Below are positions 16,663 to 24,642 of a stretch of 32,033 nt of DNA, piece by piece. The notes under the pieces are model-generated. The model made no database searches, had not been told where the DNA came from, and saw nothing but the letters and a program-made list of their open reading frames with translations. Numbering within the stretch: position 1 is the stretch's first letter; the number at the start of each line of letters is the position of its first letter. Origin of the DNA: an uncultured Elusimicrobium sp. (GTDB taxonomy: Bacteria; Elusimicrobiota; Elusimicrobia; Elusimicrobiales; Elusimicrobiaceae). The stretch covers positions 6,733 through 38,765 of the forward strand of contig CADBFX010000009.1 in assembly GCA_902794125.1 (NCBI GenBank), read 5' to 3'. The position numbers and the translations under genes are program-made.

Positions 16663-16800
16663 GCGTTGGGAGTCGAAAGGCGCAGCGATGTTTTTGTTTG
16701 AGCGTGCAATAGCCGCGAAAGGCAAAAACCGCGAGCCCGGCCTGCAGGAAAATTCCGTCAGGAATTTTACCGGAAGGCGGCGACCAACCTCGTTTAATTT

Positions 16801-16858
16801 CCCGCCGCGAGGTGGGTTTTGAAATTTAGAGTGAGGAAGCAGGCAAACTGCTTTGCCT
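16801..16858 (+). repeat. 58-bp direct repeat, copy 2
   Basis: A perfect copy of 16605-16662. It ends 11 bp before the terC start codon, so it forms most of the leader of that gene. Confidence 0.95.
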
Positions 16859-16869
16859 CAAAAGTATTT

Positions 16870-17811
16870 ATGGAACCAGTTACCACTACCGTATCAATTG
16901 CCATGTGGATTGCCTTTTGGGCAATCGTGCTGGTGGCTTTATTTGTTGATTTAACTGTTTTAAACAAACATCACGGACAGGTGAGCATAAAAGAAGCGGG
17001 AGTGATGGTGGCCGCGTGGGTTTCGCTGGCGCTTCTGTTTGGCGGGGCGATTTGGCTTTTTGAAGGGCCGCAACACGCACTGGAATTTTACACCGGCTAC
17101 GTATTGGAATATTCCCTTTCTGTGGATAATATGTTTGTATTTATCCTCATCTTCGGTTATTTCGCCATTCCAAACCACCTGCAACCGAAAGCCTTGTTAT
17201 GGGGCATCTTAGGAGCCGTGGTATTACGTTTCCTATTTATCTTTTTAGGGGTTAAACTGATTTCCCTTTTCTCGTGGACGATTTACGTTTTCGGCGCACT
17301 TTTGATTTTCACCGCAGCTAAAATGCTTTTGCAAAAAGAGGATGATAATTTTGACCCGGGCAATTCTCTTATCTTAAAACTATTTAAAAAAATTATGCCG
17401 CTAAAATCTGACTACCACGGCGATAATTTCCTGGTACTGGAAAACGGCAAACGCTTTGCCACGCCGTTGTTGGCAGCCGTACTTGTTATAGAAATGAGCG
17501 ACCTTATTTTTGCCGTGGATTCTATCCCGGCGGTACTTTCTATCACGCAAGATACGTTTTTAGTCTATTCTTCTAACATTTTTGCAATTATCGGTTTGCG
17601 CTCGCTTTATTTCTTACTGTCCGGCATGGCAGGAAAATTCCCTTATTTAAAATACGGAATTTCCGTGATTTTATTCTTTGTGGGGGTCAAAATGCTTTTG
17701 TCCCATACAATAGAAATTCCCATTGTGCTTTCTCTGGGAGTAATTGTGGGTATCTTGGCCATATCGGTACTGGCCAGCAAAATGTTCCCCCCCGCGCAAA
17801 CCCAAGGCTAG
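16870..17811 (+). CDS. TerC-family integral membrane protein
   Basis: 313 residues with about eight or nine membrane segments. The two TerC hallmark motifs are present: EYSLSVDN at residues 80-87 and EMSDLIFAVDSIPA at 208-221. Their acidic residues (Glu80, Asp86, Glu208, Asp211, Asp217) sit in the membrane and are thought to bind metal ions. TerC/Alx-type proteins export Mn2+ and help metallate exported proteins. I chose ATG 16870 because the family begins here; an earlier in-frame start lies inside the 58-bp repeat and adds a non-hydrophobic stretch. No Shine-Dalgarno is visible. Its stop codon overlaps the -35 of the rpmB promoter. Confidence 0.93.
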   Translation: MEPVTTTVSIAMWIAFWAIVLVALFVDLTVLNKHHGQVSIKEAGVMVAAWVSLALLFGGAIWLFEGPQHALEFYTGYVLEYSLSVDNMFVFILIFGYFAIPNHLQPKALLWGILGAVVLRFLFIFLGVKLISLFSWTIYVFGALLIFTAAKMLLQKEDDNFDPGNSLILKLFKKIMPLKSDYHGDNFLVLENGKRFATPLLAAVLVIEMSDLIFAVDSIPAVLSITQDTFLVYSSNIFAIIGLRSLYFLLSGMAGKFPYLKYGISVILFFVGVKMLLSHTIEIPIVLSLGVIVGILAISVLASKMFPPAQTQG

Positions 17812-17837
17812 ACAGCGGGATAATTATTTACTACAAT
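17809..17837 (+). promoter_or_regulatory. Sigma70-type promoter of rpmB
   Basis: TAGACA (17809-17814) and TACAAT (17832-17837) are spaced by 17 nt. The -35 overlaps the terC stop codon. A strong AAGGAAGG ribosome site follows at 17862-17869. Confidence 0.75.
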
Positions 17838-17874
17838 ATAGGTACGAAATTTATCTTAATTAAGGAAGGAAACT

Positions 17875-18069
17875 ATGGCGTATAAATGTGCAGTGTGTGG
17901 CAAAGCCCCGGTATCCGGCGGTTCTTACAGCCACTCCAACATGAGAACAAAAAGAAGTTTCAAACCGAATTTGCAGAAACAAAAAGTAGTGTTAGACGGC
18001 AAAACGCAAACTGCGTACGTCTGCACCGGCTGCATTAAAAGCGGTTTGGCAAAAAGACCGACCAAATAA
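17875..18069 (+). CDS. rpmB: 50S ribosomal protein L28
   Basis: 64 residues, a normal short L28. It opens with MAYKCAVCGK, has the conserved GGSYSHSNMRTKRSFKPNL core and a C-terminal TAYVCTGCIKSG. The pairs Cys5/Cys8 and Cys50/Cys53 form the zinc-ribbon (C+) version. It binds the large subunit near the E site. It has its own promoter and an AAGGAAGG ribosome site 5 nt before the ATG, and is followed by an intrinsic terminator only 20 nt after the stop. Confidence 0.97.
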   Translation: MAYKCAVCGKAPVSGGSYSHSNMRTKRSFKPNLQKQKVVLDGKTQTAYVCTGCIKSGLAKRPTK

Positions 18070-18088
18070 GTCGTTTTAAAACGAAACC

Positions 18089-18125
18089 AGCCCGCGCTTA
18101 TACTAGCATAGTGCGGGCTTTTTTT
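18089..18125 (+). terminator. Intrinsic terminator after rpmB
   Basis: AGCCCGC (18089-18095) pairs with GCGGGCT (18113-18119) across a 17-nt partly paired loop and is followed by a T-run through 18125. bamA expression may rely on read-through, as no separate promoter is evident. Confidence 0.85.
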
Positions 18126-18127
18126 CA

Positions 18128-18143
18128 AAGGAGACTCTTTACG
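18128..18143 (+). promoter_or_regulatory. Ribosome binding site positioned over an ACG codon (bamA start)
   Basis: AAGGAG (18128-18133) is a strong Shine-Dalgarno with an ideal 7-nt spacer to ACG at 18141-18143. No in-frame ATG, GTG or TTG lies within reach. Confidence 0.65.
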
Positions 18144-20504
18144 TTTTACAAACGGCTGGCTGTACTCTTATTAGGCACTCTGGTAGCCTTTTCTTCTTAC
18201 GCGCGCGCGCAAGCGCCCGCGGCGGATGAGTTGGACCCTAACGGCCCGTGGATGATTTGTAATATTGCGGTGGACGGTTTAAAAAATATCCGTAAAAAAA
18301 CCGTCACCAAGGCCGCTTCCGCCAAAAAAGGCGAATTGTATGACCGTTTTCAAATTTCCGAAGATGTACAAGATATTTCCGCGTTAGGCAACTTTAACAG
18401 CGTGGAAATAGATATCACCCCCATTTCCGGCACCCGCAAAGACAAAGAAAGTAGCGAAGTGTACCCGTGCCACCGCCTCACTTACATCGTCACCGAAAAA
18501 CCCATTTTTGACCATATCTTCTACGAAGGACGCAAACACTTGGGCAAAGGGGCTATTACCCAAGCCATGACGCTCAAAATTAAGGACCCCTTTAACGAAA
18601 CCAAATTACAAGGGGACTTGGAACGCATCAAGGCCAAATACGCCGAAAAAGGATACATCAACGCCAAAATAGACTACGCCCTGACCCAAAAGCCCGAATT
18701 GGGAGCAGTGTATGTAACTTTAAAAATTGAAGAAGGCGACCGCGTGCGGGTCGGGCAAGTGGAATTAAACGGTGCGGATGAACTTCCTGCTAAAAAAATC
18801 TTAAAAAAAGCATCTAACCGCCCCGGCAAAGTTTTCAAACCACAGAACCTGCAAAAAGACTGGGTGAAAATGATGCTCTATGGCCGCAACAAAGGGTACA
18901 GCGAATTTAATCTCTCCACGCCCGACGTAAAATTAAATGCTGAAAAGACACAAGCAGACCTTACGTACAACATAACAGAAGGTGAAAAAGTAGATTTCGG
19001 CACCGTTACGTTTGAAGGAAACAATGTGTTTACCCCCGAAGAATTAAACAAACAAGTGTTCTTCCGCAATGGACATTTGTATAATCAGAAAGATTTTGAC
19101 GATACCATTACCGCTATTCAAGAACAATACGCCAACAAAGGGTATTTGCAGGCACGCATCAATCCCATTAAAGATATTCGAGACGGGAAATTAAATTTAA
19201 CTTTTGATATTTCCGAAGGCCATATTTTCTATGTTGACCACGTGGACGTAACCGGTTATCAACACACTAAAAAATACGTCTTTACGCGGGAACTTTCCAT
19301 TCATCCCGGCGATTTGTACGATAATGCCAAAATCCGCCGCAGCCAAACCAAAATTTTAAACTTAGGTTTTATTAACGACGTACAAATTGACCTCCAGCCC
19401 ACCGCCGATCCGAACAAAGTAGATTTGGATTTCAACGTAGTGGAAGGGCGGCCGGGCATGTTTACGGCCGGGCTTGCCATGAGTTCTATGGACGGTTTGT
19501 ATGGCGAATTATCCCTCAACCACATGAACCTGTTTGGTCGGGCACAACGCTTGTCACTGCGAACACTGTTTGGTAAAGAAATTTTGGATTATACCGTCAG
19601 TTGGTCCACGCCTTGGATCTACGACCATCCCACTTCTTTAGGCGTAGATTTATTTAATACGCGCCGCTACCGTTCCTTCTCTACCGACAACCAGGCCTAT
19701 ACCGAAAAACGTATCGGCGGACGTGTCAGATTAGGGCCGCGCTTCAACGACGATATCTATCAATTATCGCTAAGTTACTCGTTTGAAAACATTGATATTT
19801 ACGATGTAGAAGAACGCTTTAAATGTGCTAACGGACAAAATTCGGCTACGTGTATCGCCGAAGGAAAAACTAACATGTCCACCATCAGTACCGATTTCGC
19901 AATTGATACCCGCGATAATATCTGGGACCCGACTACCGGTTGGCGTAACTCCCTGGGCTTAGCCTTGGCCGGCGGACCGGTCGGCGGAGATTTAGATTTG
20001 TGGTACTTGAATGCCCGCTCCATTTTCAACTATACGGTGCTCAACGTGGGCGGCAATTACCCGATTGTGTTTGTACTGTCCAATAAATTCGGCTCCGTGC
20101 AAGCGTATGGCCGCACTCACGAAGTTCCGCCGTTTGAAAAGTTTTTCTTAGGAGGTGCAGATACCGTGCGCGGTTATGAACGTGCCGGCGAAATCGGCCC
20201 CGAATACGGCGGAGATATGTATTACGTCATGAATGCGGAATTACGCTTCCCCTTGGCGCGGGAAGGACGGCGCAACATGGCCCAATTTGCTTTCTTCTTT
20301 GATTTGGGTAACTCGTGGAACAAGTTTGACGATATTGATTTTTCAATGGGGCCGGACGAAAAACAATTTAAAGCCGGCGTCGGGGTTGGGTTACGTTTCA
20401 CCACACCGTCCTTGCCGATTCGTATTGACTGGGGGTATGGCCTCAACCATGCTCCGGGCCAAGACCGTTCCCATTTTTACTTTAACATCTCTAACATGAT
20501 GTAA
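18141..20504 (+). CDS. bamA: BamA, outer-membrane protein assembly factor
   Basis: 787 residues. A signal peptide (hydrophobic LAVLLLGTLVAF, cleavage near YARAQA) precedes POTRA domains from about residue 35 to 420. A C-terminal 16-strand barrel follows, with the conserved loop-6 motif VRGYE (about 676-680) and an ISNMM end. It inserts beta-barrel proteins into the outer membrane. The start is odd. A GTG at 18111 lies inside the rpmB terminator and has no ribosome site, and the next in-frame candidate, CTG 18156, is too far from the AAGGAG. Placing the start at ACG 18141 gives a standard signal peptide. It could be a real ACG start, an ATG-to-ACG mutation or a base-call error. It heads the lipid A operon. 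Confidence 0.93.
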   Translation, partial: TFYKRLAVLLLGTLVAFSSYARAQAPAADELDPNGPWMICNIAVDGLKNIRKKTVTKAASAKKGELYDRFQISEDVQDISALGNFNSVEIDITPISGTRKDKESSEVYPCHRLTYIVTEKPIFDHIFYEGRKHLGKGAITQAMTLKIKDPFNETKLQGDLERIKAKYAEKGYINAKIDYALTQKPELGAVYVTLKIEEGDRVRVGQVELNGADELPAKKILKKASNRPGKVFKPQNLQKDWVKMMLYGRNKGYSEFNLSTPDVKLNAEKTQADLTYNITEGEKVDFGTVTFEGNNVFTPEELNKQVFFRNGHLYNQKDFDDTITAIQEQYANKGYLQARINPIKDIRDGKLNLTFDISEGHIFYVDHVDVTGYQHTKKYVFTRELSIHPGDLYDNAKIRRSQTKILNLGFINDVQIDLQPTADPNKVDLDFNVVEGRPGMFTAGLAMSSMDGLYGELSLNHMNLFGRAQRLSLRTLFGKEILDYTVSWSTPWIYDHPTSLGVDLFNTRRYRSFSTDNQAYTEKRIGGRVRLGPRFNDDIYQLSLSYSFENIDIYDVEERFKCANGQNSATCIAEGKTNMSTISTDFAIDTRDNIWDPTTGWRNSLGLALAGGPVGGDLDLWYLNARSIFNYTVLNVGGNYPIVFVLSNKFGSVQAYGRTHEVPPFEKFFLGGADTVRGYERAGEIGPEYGGDMYYVMNAELRFPLAREGRRNMAQFAFFFDLGNSWNKFDDIDFSMGPDEKQFKAGVGVGLRFTTPSLPIRIDWGYGLNHAPGQDRSHFYFNISNMM

Positions 20505-20509
20505 CGCTT

Positions 20510-21448
20510 ATGAAAAAAATAGCGGTAAGTGTTATGGTAAGTTTTTTACTTCCCGTATGCGCAGTAGCACAAACGGGGGTGGAGAACTTGTCTAAAGAGG
20601 AAGAAGCCGTCGTAGCCGCTATCTTATCTAAAGCCAACGAATCGCAAGAGCAACCGGCCCCCGCTGACCCGGCCGATAAAATTGTGTTACCCGAAAAAAC
20701 CAAGCAAGAAGCATTGGAACAGCACCAGGAACTCCCCCCGCAAGAAGCTGGCGACGAGCCGGAAGAAGAACCGGAAACGGAAACAGAACCATCTCCGGAA
20801 GCTGCGGCCAAATGTTTAACTGTTGCATTCGTGGATATAGATGAAGCATTTAATGCACATCCGCGCACCATTGCCGTTAAAGAGCAGATCCGCTTAAAAA
20901 TTTTATCCAAAGAAGACGAAGTCCGCGGGGCCAAACAGTTAATTATGGCGCTGGAACAAGAAAACGAACAATTGGCAGCCCGTGTGCGGGAATTAAAACC
21001 GTTCTACAAACGCATTGTAGTAGAAACGCAACCGCTTTTGCCGCGAGTGGAAGAACCGGCCGACGCATTGGTGCTGGGCAACTTACTTAACCGCTTAACT
21101 TTTGCCGGTGCGGAAAGCATGGCGGGCTCGCCCTTAAACACCCCCGCCCAAATTGACGAGTTAGCCGCGCGTATTGCTTCCAATAAAAAAATTATTGCAG
21201 AGCGCAACTTTTTTATTGATAATTATAAATATACAACCCGCGAAGAAATTATTTCGCTGGAGAAAAAAGAAGTAAACGAGATTTTGCAAGATATCTATAA
21301 AGAAATTAAATCCTTCGCCAAAAAACGCAATATCGGCGCGGTAGTCCGCAAAGAAGATGTGCTTTATGGCGAAAAGCCGGTCAACGTAACCAAAGATTTT
21401 ATTAACCGGCTCAAAAAATCAAAAAAATACCGCAAGCGCGGTAAATAG
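20510..21448 (+). CDS. OmpH/Skp-like periplasmic chaperone with long acidic linker
   Basis: 312 residues, about twice the length of E. coli Skp. A signal peptide (cleavage near AVAQ) is followed by an Ala/Glu/Pro-rich acidic linker (about residues 30-103). The OmpH domain then starts at TVAFVDIDEAFNAHP, with long charged helices after it. Skp holds unfolded barrel proteins for BamA, and this bamA-skp-lpxD order is common in diderms. It starts 5 nt after bamA and ends 9 nt before lpxD. The linker and a PLNTPAQIDEL insertion within the helical arms are unusual. Confidence 0.85.
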   Translation: MKKIAVSVMVSFLLPVCAVAQTGVENLSKEEEAVVAAILSKANESQEQPAPADPADKIVLPEKTKQEALEQHQELPPQEAGDEPEEEPETETEPSPEAAAKCLTVAFVDIDEAFNAHPRTIAVKEQIRLKILSKEDEVRGAKQLIMALEQENEQLAARVRELKPFYKRIVVETQPLLPRVEEPADALVLGNLLNRLTFAGAESMAGSPLNTPAQIDELAARIASNKKIIAERNFFIDNYKYTTREEIISLEKKEVNEILQDIYKEIKSFAKKRNIGAVVRKEDVLYGEKPVNVTKDFINRLKKSKKYRKRGK

Positions 21449-21457
21449 AGGTCTTCT

Positions 21458-22534
21458 ATGCAAACATTAACTGTAACCGAAATTGCCAAAATCACCGGAG
21501 CGGAACTGGCTCCCGGGACAGACGTGCACATTACCCGTTTATGTGCTTTGGATGAAGCACAACCGGGCGGTATCTGTTATTTAACCTCTGTAGAAAAAAC
21601 GGATTTATTAAAAGAATTAAAGGCCTCTGCTTTGATTGTGCCCGCAGAAGCCAAAGATAAAAAACTCCCTTTTGAAGGCGCCTTACTGTACGCAAAAAAC
21701 CCGGAATGGGCTTTCATTACGCTTATGAAATACATTGATGCGGCCCGCCAAAAACACACACCCGGCATCCATCCCACCGCCGTTATTAGCGACAAAGCCA
21801 CTTTGGGCGCCAACGTATCCGTCGGGGCGTACACCGTTATTGAAGACGGCGTAACCATTGGCGATAATACGGTTATTTTCCCGCAATGTTACATCGGTAA
21901 AGATGTAACCATCGGTAAAAATTGCTACATTTATCCGCAAGTCGTCATCCGCGAAGATTGCGTATTAAAAGATTACGTTATTTTACAAGCCGGTGCACGG
22001 ATCGGCTCGGACGGATTCGGATTTACATTTCATGAAGGCCGTCACCAAAAAATTCCGCAAATCGGCAACGTGATATTGGGTAACGATGTAGAAATTCAAT
22101 CCAACGCCTGCGTGGACCGCGCTAAAATTTCCAGCACTGTCATTGGCGACAACACCAAGATTGATAACTTGGTGCAAGTCGGGCACAATGTGCGCGTGGG
22201 AATGAGTAGTATTTTTTGCGCCCAAGTCGGCATCGCCGGCACGACGGATATCGGTAACGGCGTTATTTTGGCCGGACAAGTAGGGCTGGCCGGGCATATG
22301 TCCATCGGGGATCGTGTCCAAGTGGGTGCCCAATCGGGCGTGATTAGTTCCATTCCCGCCGGGCAAAATTTCTTTGGCTATCCCGCTATCCCCCAGCGCG
22401 AGGCATTAAAGCAAATGGCCATTTTGCGTAAATTGCCGGATATGTATAAAGATTTTAATGCATTAAAAAAACAATTGGAAGAAACCGAAAAACTTTCGTT
22501 CTTCGGCAAACTTAAAAAATTATTAGGAATATAG
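21458..22534 (+). CDS. lpxD: UDP-3-O-(3-hydroxyacyl)glucosamine N-acyltransferase LpxD
   Basis: 358 residues. It adds the second hydroxyacyl chain in lipid A synthesis, from acyl-ACP. An N-terminal uridine-binding domain (about 1-100) is followed by a left-handed beta helix of hexapeptide repeats. The signature DGFGF lies at 185-189 and the catalytic His243 in QVGHNVRVG. A C-terminal helix ends the protein (ALKKQLEETEKL). It sits 2 nt before lpxC and has a GAGG ribosome site. Confidence 0.96.
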   Translation: MQTLTVTEIAKITGAELAPGTDVHITRLCALDEAQPGGICYLTSVEKTDLLKELKASALIVPAEAKDKKLPFEGALLYAKNPEWAFITLMKYIDAARQKHTPGIHPTAVISDKATLGANVSVGAYTVIEDGVTIGDNTVIFPQCYIGKDVTIGKNCYIYPQVVIREDCVLKDYVILQAGARIGSDGFGFTFHEGRHQKIPQIGNVILGNDVEIQSNACVDRAKISSTVIGDNTKIDNLVQVGHNVRVGMSSIFCAQVGIAGTTDIGNGVILAGQVGLAGHMSIGDRVQVGAQSGVISSIPAGQNFFGYPAIPQREALKQMAILRKLPDMYKDFNALKKQLEETEKLSFFGKLKKLLGI

Positions 22535-22536
22535 TT

Positions 22537-23361
22537 ATGAGAAAAACGCTTGCCTCTACCGCCGTTGTAAAAGGAATTGGCCTTCATACAGGAGCCCCTT
22601 CCGTCATGACGTTTAAACCGGCAGATAACGGCATTACCTTTTTACGCACGGACCTTCCCAATGCGCAACCTATTTTAGCGCATGTGAGCCAAGTAGGCTC
22701 TACCCTGCGCGGAACGAATTTGAAAAACCAAACCGCCGAAGTATGGACGGTAGAGCACGTGCTTTCTGCATTGCATGCTTTAGGCATTACAGACGTAGCC
22801 GTAGAAATGGACGGCCCCGAACCGCCCGTGACGGACGGTGCCAGCGACGTATATGTAGATACACTTTTGGCCGCCGGACTAAAAGATTTGCAAAGCGAAC
22901 AACCGGTACTGAATATCAAACATAAAATTACCTATTCCAGCGGTAATATCGTTTACACCGCCGAACCGGCCGATAAACTAACTTTCACTTTTTTATTCTT
23001 GCACAAGCACCCGCTCGTGGCCCGGCAAGAATATACGCTGGAATTTACGCCGGAGCATTATAAAAATGAAATTTCCCGCGCCCGCACCTTCGGGTTTGAA
23101 GAAGAATTGGCGTTTTTAAAAGCCCACGGCCTAGCCAAAGGGGGCAATTTAGAAAACGCCGTCATCGTTGGGAAAGATAAATTTATTAACGAACTGCGCT
23201 ATCCGGATGAACTGGTGCGCCATAAAATCTTAGATTTAGTGGGCGACCTAAGTTTAACCGGACGCAAATTACCGCCGCTTAAAATTACATGCACGTGCGG
23301 CGGGCACAAACACAATGTTATTTTTGCTAAAATTTTATTAGCAAACTCGGAGGACAAATGA
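22537..23361 (+). CDS. lpxC: UDP-3-O-acyl-N-acetylglucosamine deacetylase LpxC
   Basis: 274 residues, about 30 fewer than E. coli LpxC. This is the zinc deacetylase and committed step of lipid A synthesis. The zinc ligands are His74 in TVEH, and His229 and Asp233 in HKILDLVGD. A GGHKHN motif supplies the usual general acid His257. The family opening KGIGLHTG is intact at residues 12-19. The shorter length comes from a trimmed C-terminus; all catalytic residues are present. It is not fused to FabZ as in Bacteroidota, but fabZ follows with a 4-nt overlap. Confidence 0.96.
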   Translation: MRKTLASTAVVKGIGLHTGAPSVMTFKPADNGITFLRTDLPNAQPILAHVSQVGSTLRGTNLKNQTAEVWTVEHVLSALHALGITDVAVEMDGPEPPVTDGASDVYVDTLLAAGLKDLQSEQPVLNIKHKITYSSGNIVYTAEPADKLTFTFLFLHKHPLVARQEYTLEFTPEHYKNEISRARTFGFEEELAFLKAHGLAKGGNLENAVIVGKDKFINELRYPDELVRHKILDLVGDLSLTGRKLPPLKITCTCGGHKHNVIFAKILLANSEDK

Positions 23362-23849
23362 GCGCCAAATCAGCCAGTCTAAAAGATTTCTTAACGCGCC
23401 CCGTTTTAGAAACATACGATACCCAACATATTAAAAGAAATATCCCGCACCGCGAGCCATTTCTGCTCGTGGACGAAATCCACGTACTGGAACCCGGGAA
23501 AAAATACGTTGGTATTCATCAAGTCCGCGCGGACGAATATTATTTTAAGGGACACTTCCCGGGCAGCCCCGTCATGCCGGGCGTGCTGGTAGTGGAAAGC
23601 ATGTCGCAAGCGTTTGGCGGTTCCATTATGCAAGCCGTTTCTAAGGGGAACAAAAAACTGTTGCCGCTCTTTTTAAGCATTGAAGAAGCTAAATTTCGCG
23701 GCATGGTGCAACCCGGCGATAAATTAGAAATGCCTATTGAGATTTTACGTTTAGGAAAGATATCAAAAATCTATGCAGAGGCCTATGTAAATGGTAAACT
23801 GTGTGCACAGGCCACGCTCAATTTTATTTTAGGAGAATCCCATGACTAA
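23358..23849 (+). CDS. fabZ: 3-hydroxyacyl-ACP dehydratase FabZ
   Basis: 163 residues, hot-dog fold. It dehydrates 3-hydroxyacyl-ACP in fatty acid elongation and so competes with LpxA for the same substrate. The catalytic His66 is in KGHFPGSPVMPGVL and Glu80 in VVESMSQA; HREPFLLVDE (31-40) is conserved. An extra N-terminal stretch of about 22 residues precedes the core. The ATG overlaps the lpxC stop by 4 nt with GGAGG just upstream, and the gene overlaps lpxA by 8 nt. Confidence 0.96.
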   Translation: MSAKSASLKDFLTRPVLETYDTQHIKRNIPHREPFLLVDEIHVLEPGKKYVGIHQVRADEYYFKGHFPGSPVMPGVLVVESMSQAFGGSIMQAVSKGNKKLLPLFLSIEEAKFRGMVQPGDKLEMPIEILRLGKISKIYAEAYVNGKLCAQATLNFILGESHD

Positions 23850-24642
23850 CATCCACCCCACTGCCGTTATTGACCCCTCGGCCAAAATTGACTCTTCTAC
23901 CCATATTGGCCCTTATACAGTTATCGGCAAAGGGGTTACAATCGGTAAAAATAATAAAATCGGCCCGTTTTGCGTGATTGAAAATACTACCATGGGCGAC
24001 AATAACGAAATTATCGCCAGCGCATTCATTGGGGTAAAACCGCAAGATTTATCTTATAAAGACGAACCTACCCGTGTTACCATGGGCAGTGGCAACCAAA
24101 TCCGCGAGTGCGTGACCATTCACCGTTCTACGAACGTAGAAGATCCTACCACCTTGGGAGATAATTGTTTACTCATGGCCAATTCTCATATCGCGCACGA
24201 TTGCCACCTGGGAAGTAATATCATTATCGCCAACAGCACCGGCATTGCCGGGCACGTGCATATTGAAGACCGGGTGGTTATCTCCGGCATGGTGGGCGTG
24301 CACCAATTCGCCCGGGTAGGTACCATGGCTATGATTTCCGGCGGCACGATGGCCCCGCAAGACATCCCCCCCTATTGTATTGCACAAGGGGAACGCGCCC
24401 GCTTGGTGGGTTTAAACATTGTGGGTATGCGCCGGGCCGGGTTATCCCGCGAAGTGATGCTTTCTATCCGCCGTGCATTTAAGACGTTATTTAGAAGCGG
24501 AAAAATGTTGCAAGAAGCCATTAACGAGGTGGAAGCCACGCACCCGTGCGCCGAAGTGCAACATATGTTAGATTTTTGTAAAAATTCACAACGCGGCATT
24601 ACCGCAGCCAAATTAAAAATGAGAGAAACCGACGGTGAATAA
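23842..24642 (+). CDS. lpxA: UDP-N-acetylglucosamine O-acyltransferase LpxA
   Basis: 266 residues, normal length. It catalyses the first acyl transfer of lipid A synthesis. A left-handed beta helix of hexapeptides covers residues 1-190, with catalytic His119 in ANSHIAHDC. The helical C-terminal domain begins near GLNIVGMRRAGLS. ATG 23842 has AGGAG upstream, inside the end of fabZ. It overlaps the GTG start of lpxI by 8 nt. Confidence 0.97.
   Translation: MTNIHPTAVIDPSAKIDSSTHIGPYTVIGKGVTIGKNNKIGPFCVIENTTMGDNNEIIASAFIGVKPQDLSYKDEPTRVTMGSGNQIRECVTIHRSTNVEDPTTLGDNCLLMANSHIAHDCHLGSNIIIANSTGIAGHVHIEDRVVISGMVGVHQFARVGTMAMISGGTMAPQDIPPYCIAQGERARLVGLNIVGMRRAGLSREVMLSIRRAFKTLFRSGKMLQEAINEVEATHPCAEVQHMLDFCKNSQRGITAAKLKMRETDGE

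Larger units (their letters stand above)
16594..16869. other. Structured non-coding stretch between tRNA-Thr and terC
   Basis: I see no gene in these 276 bases. They hold two copies of the 58-bp repeat and at least three good hairpins (16592-16633, 16643-16664, and AAAATTCC-GTCA-GGAATTTT at 16749-16768). TGGGAGTCGAA near 16666-16676 is the reverse complement of the tRNA T-loop region (TTCGACTCCCA, 16574-16584). The centre is G+C-rich compared with flanking intergenic DNA. It could be a tRNA-linked repeat element or a processed RNA. Confidence 0.7.

Noticed and set aside
16819..16869. N-terminal extension of the TerC-family protein through the 58-bp repeat
   Set aside because: The residues are encoded by repeat sequence and are not hydrophobic; the family begins at ATG 16870.
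18111..18140. GTG 18111 as the bamA start
   Set aside because: It is inside the rpmB terminator stem, has no Shine-Dalgarno, and would place the real AAGGAG inside the coding region.
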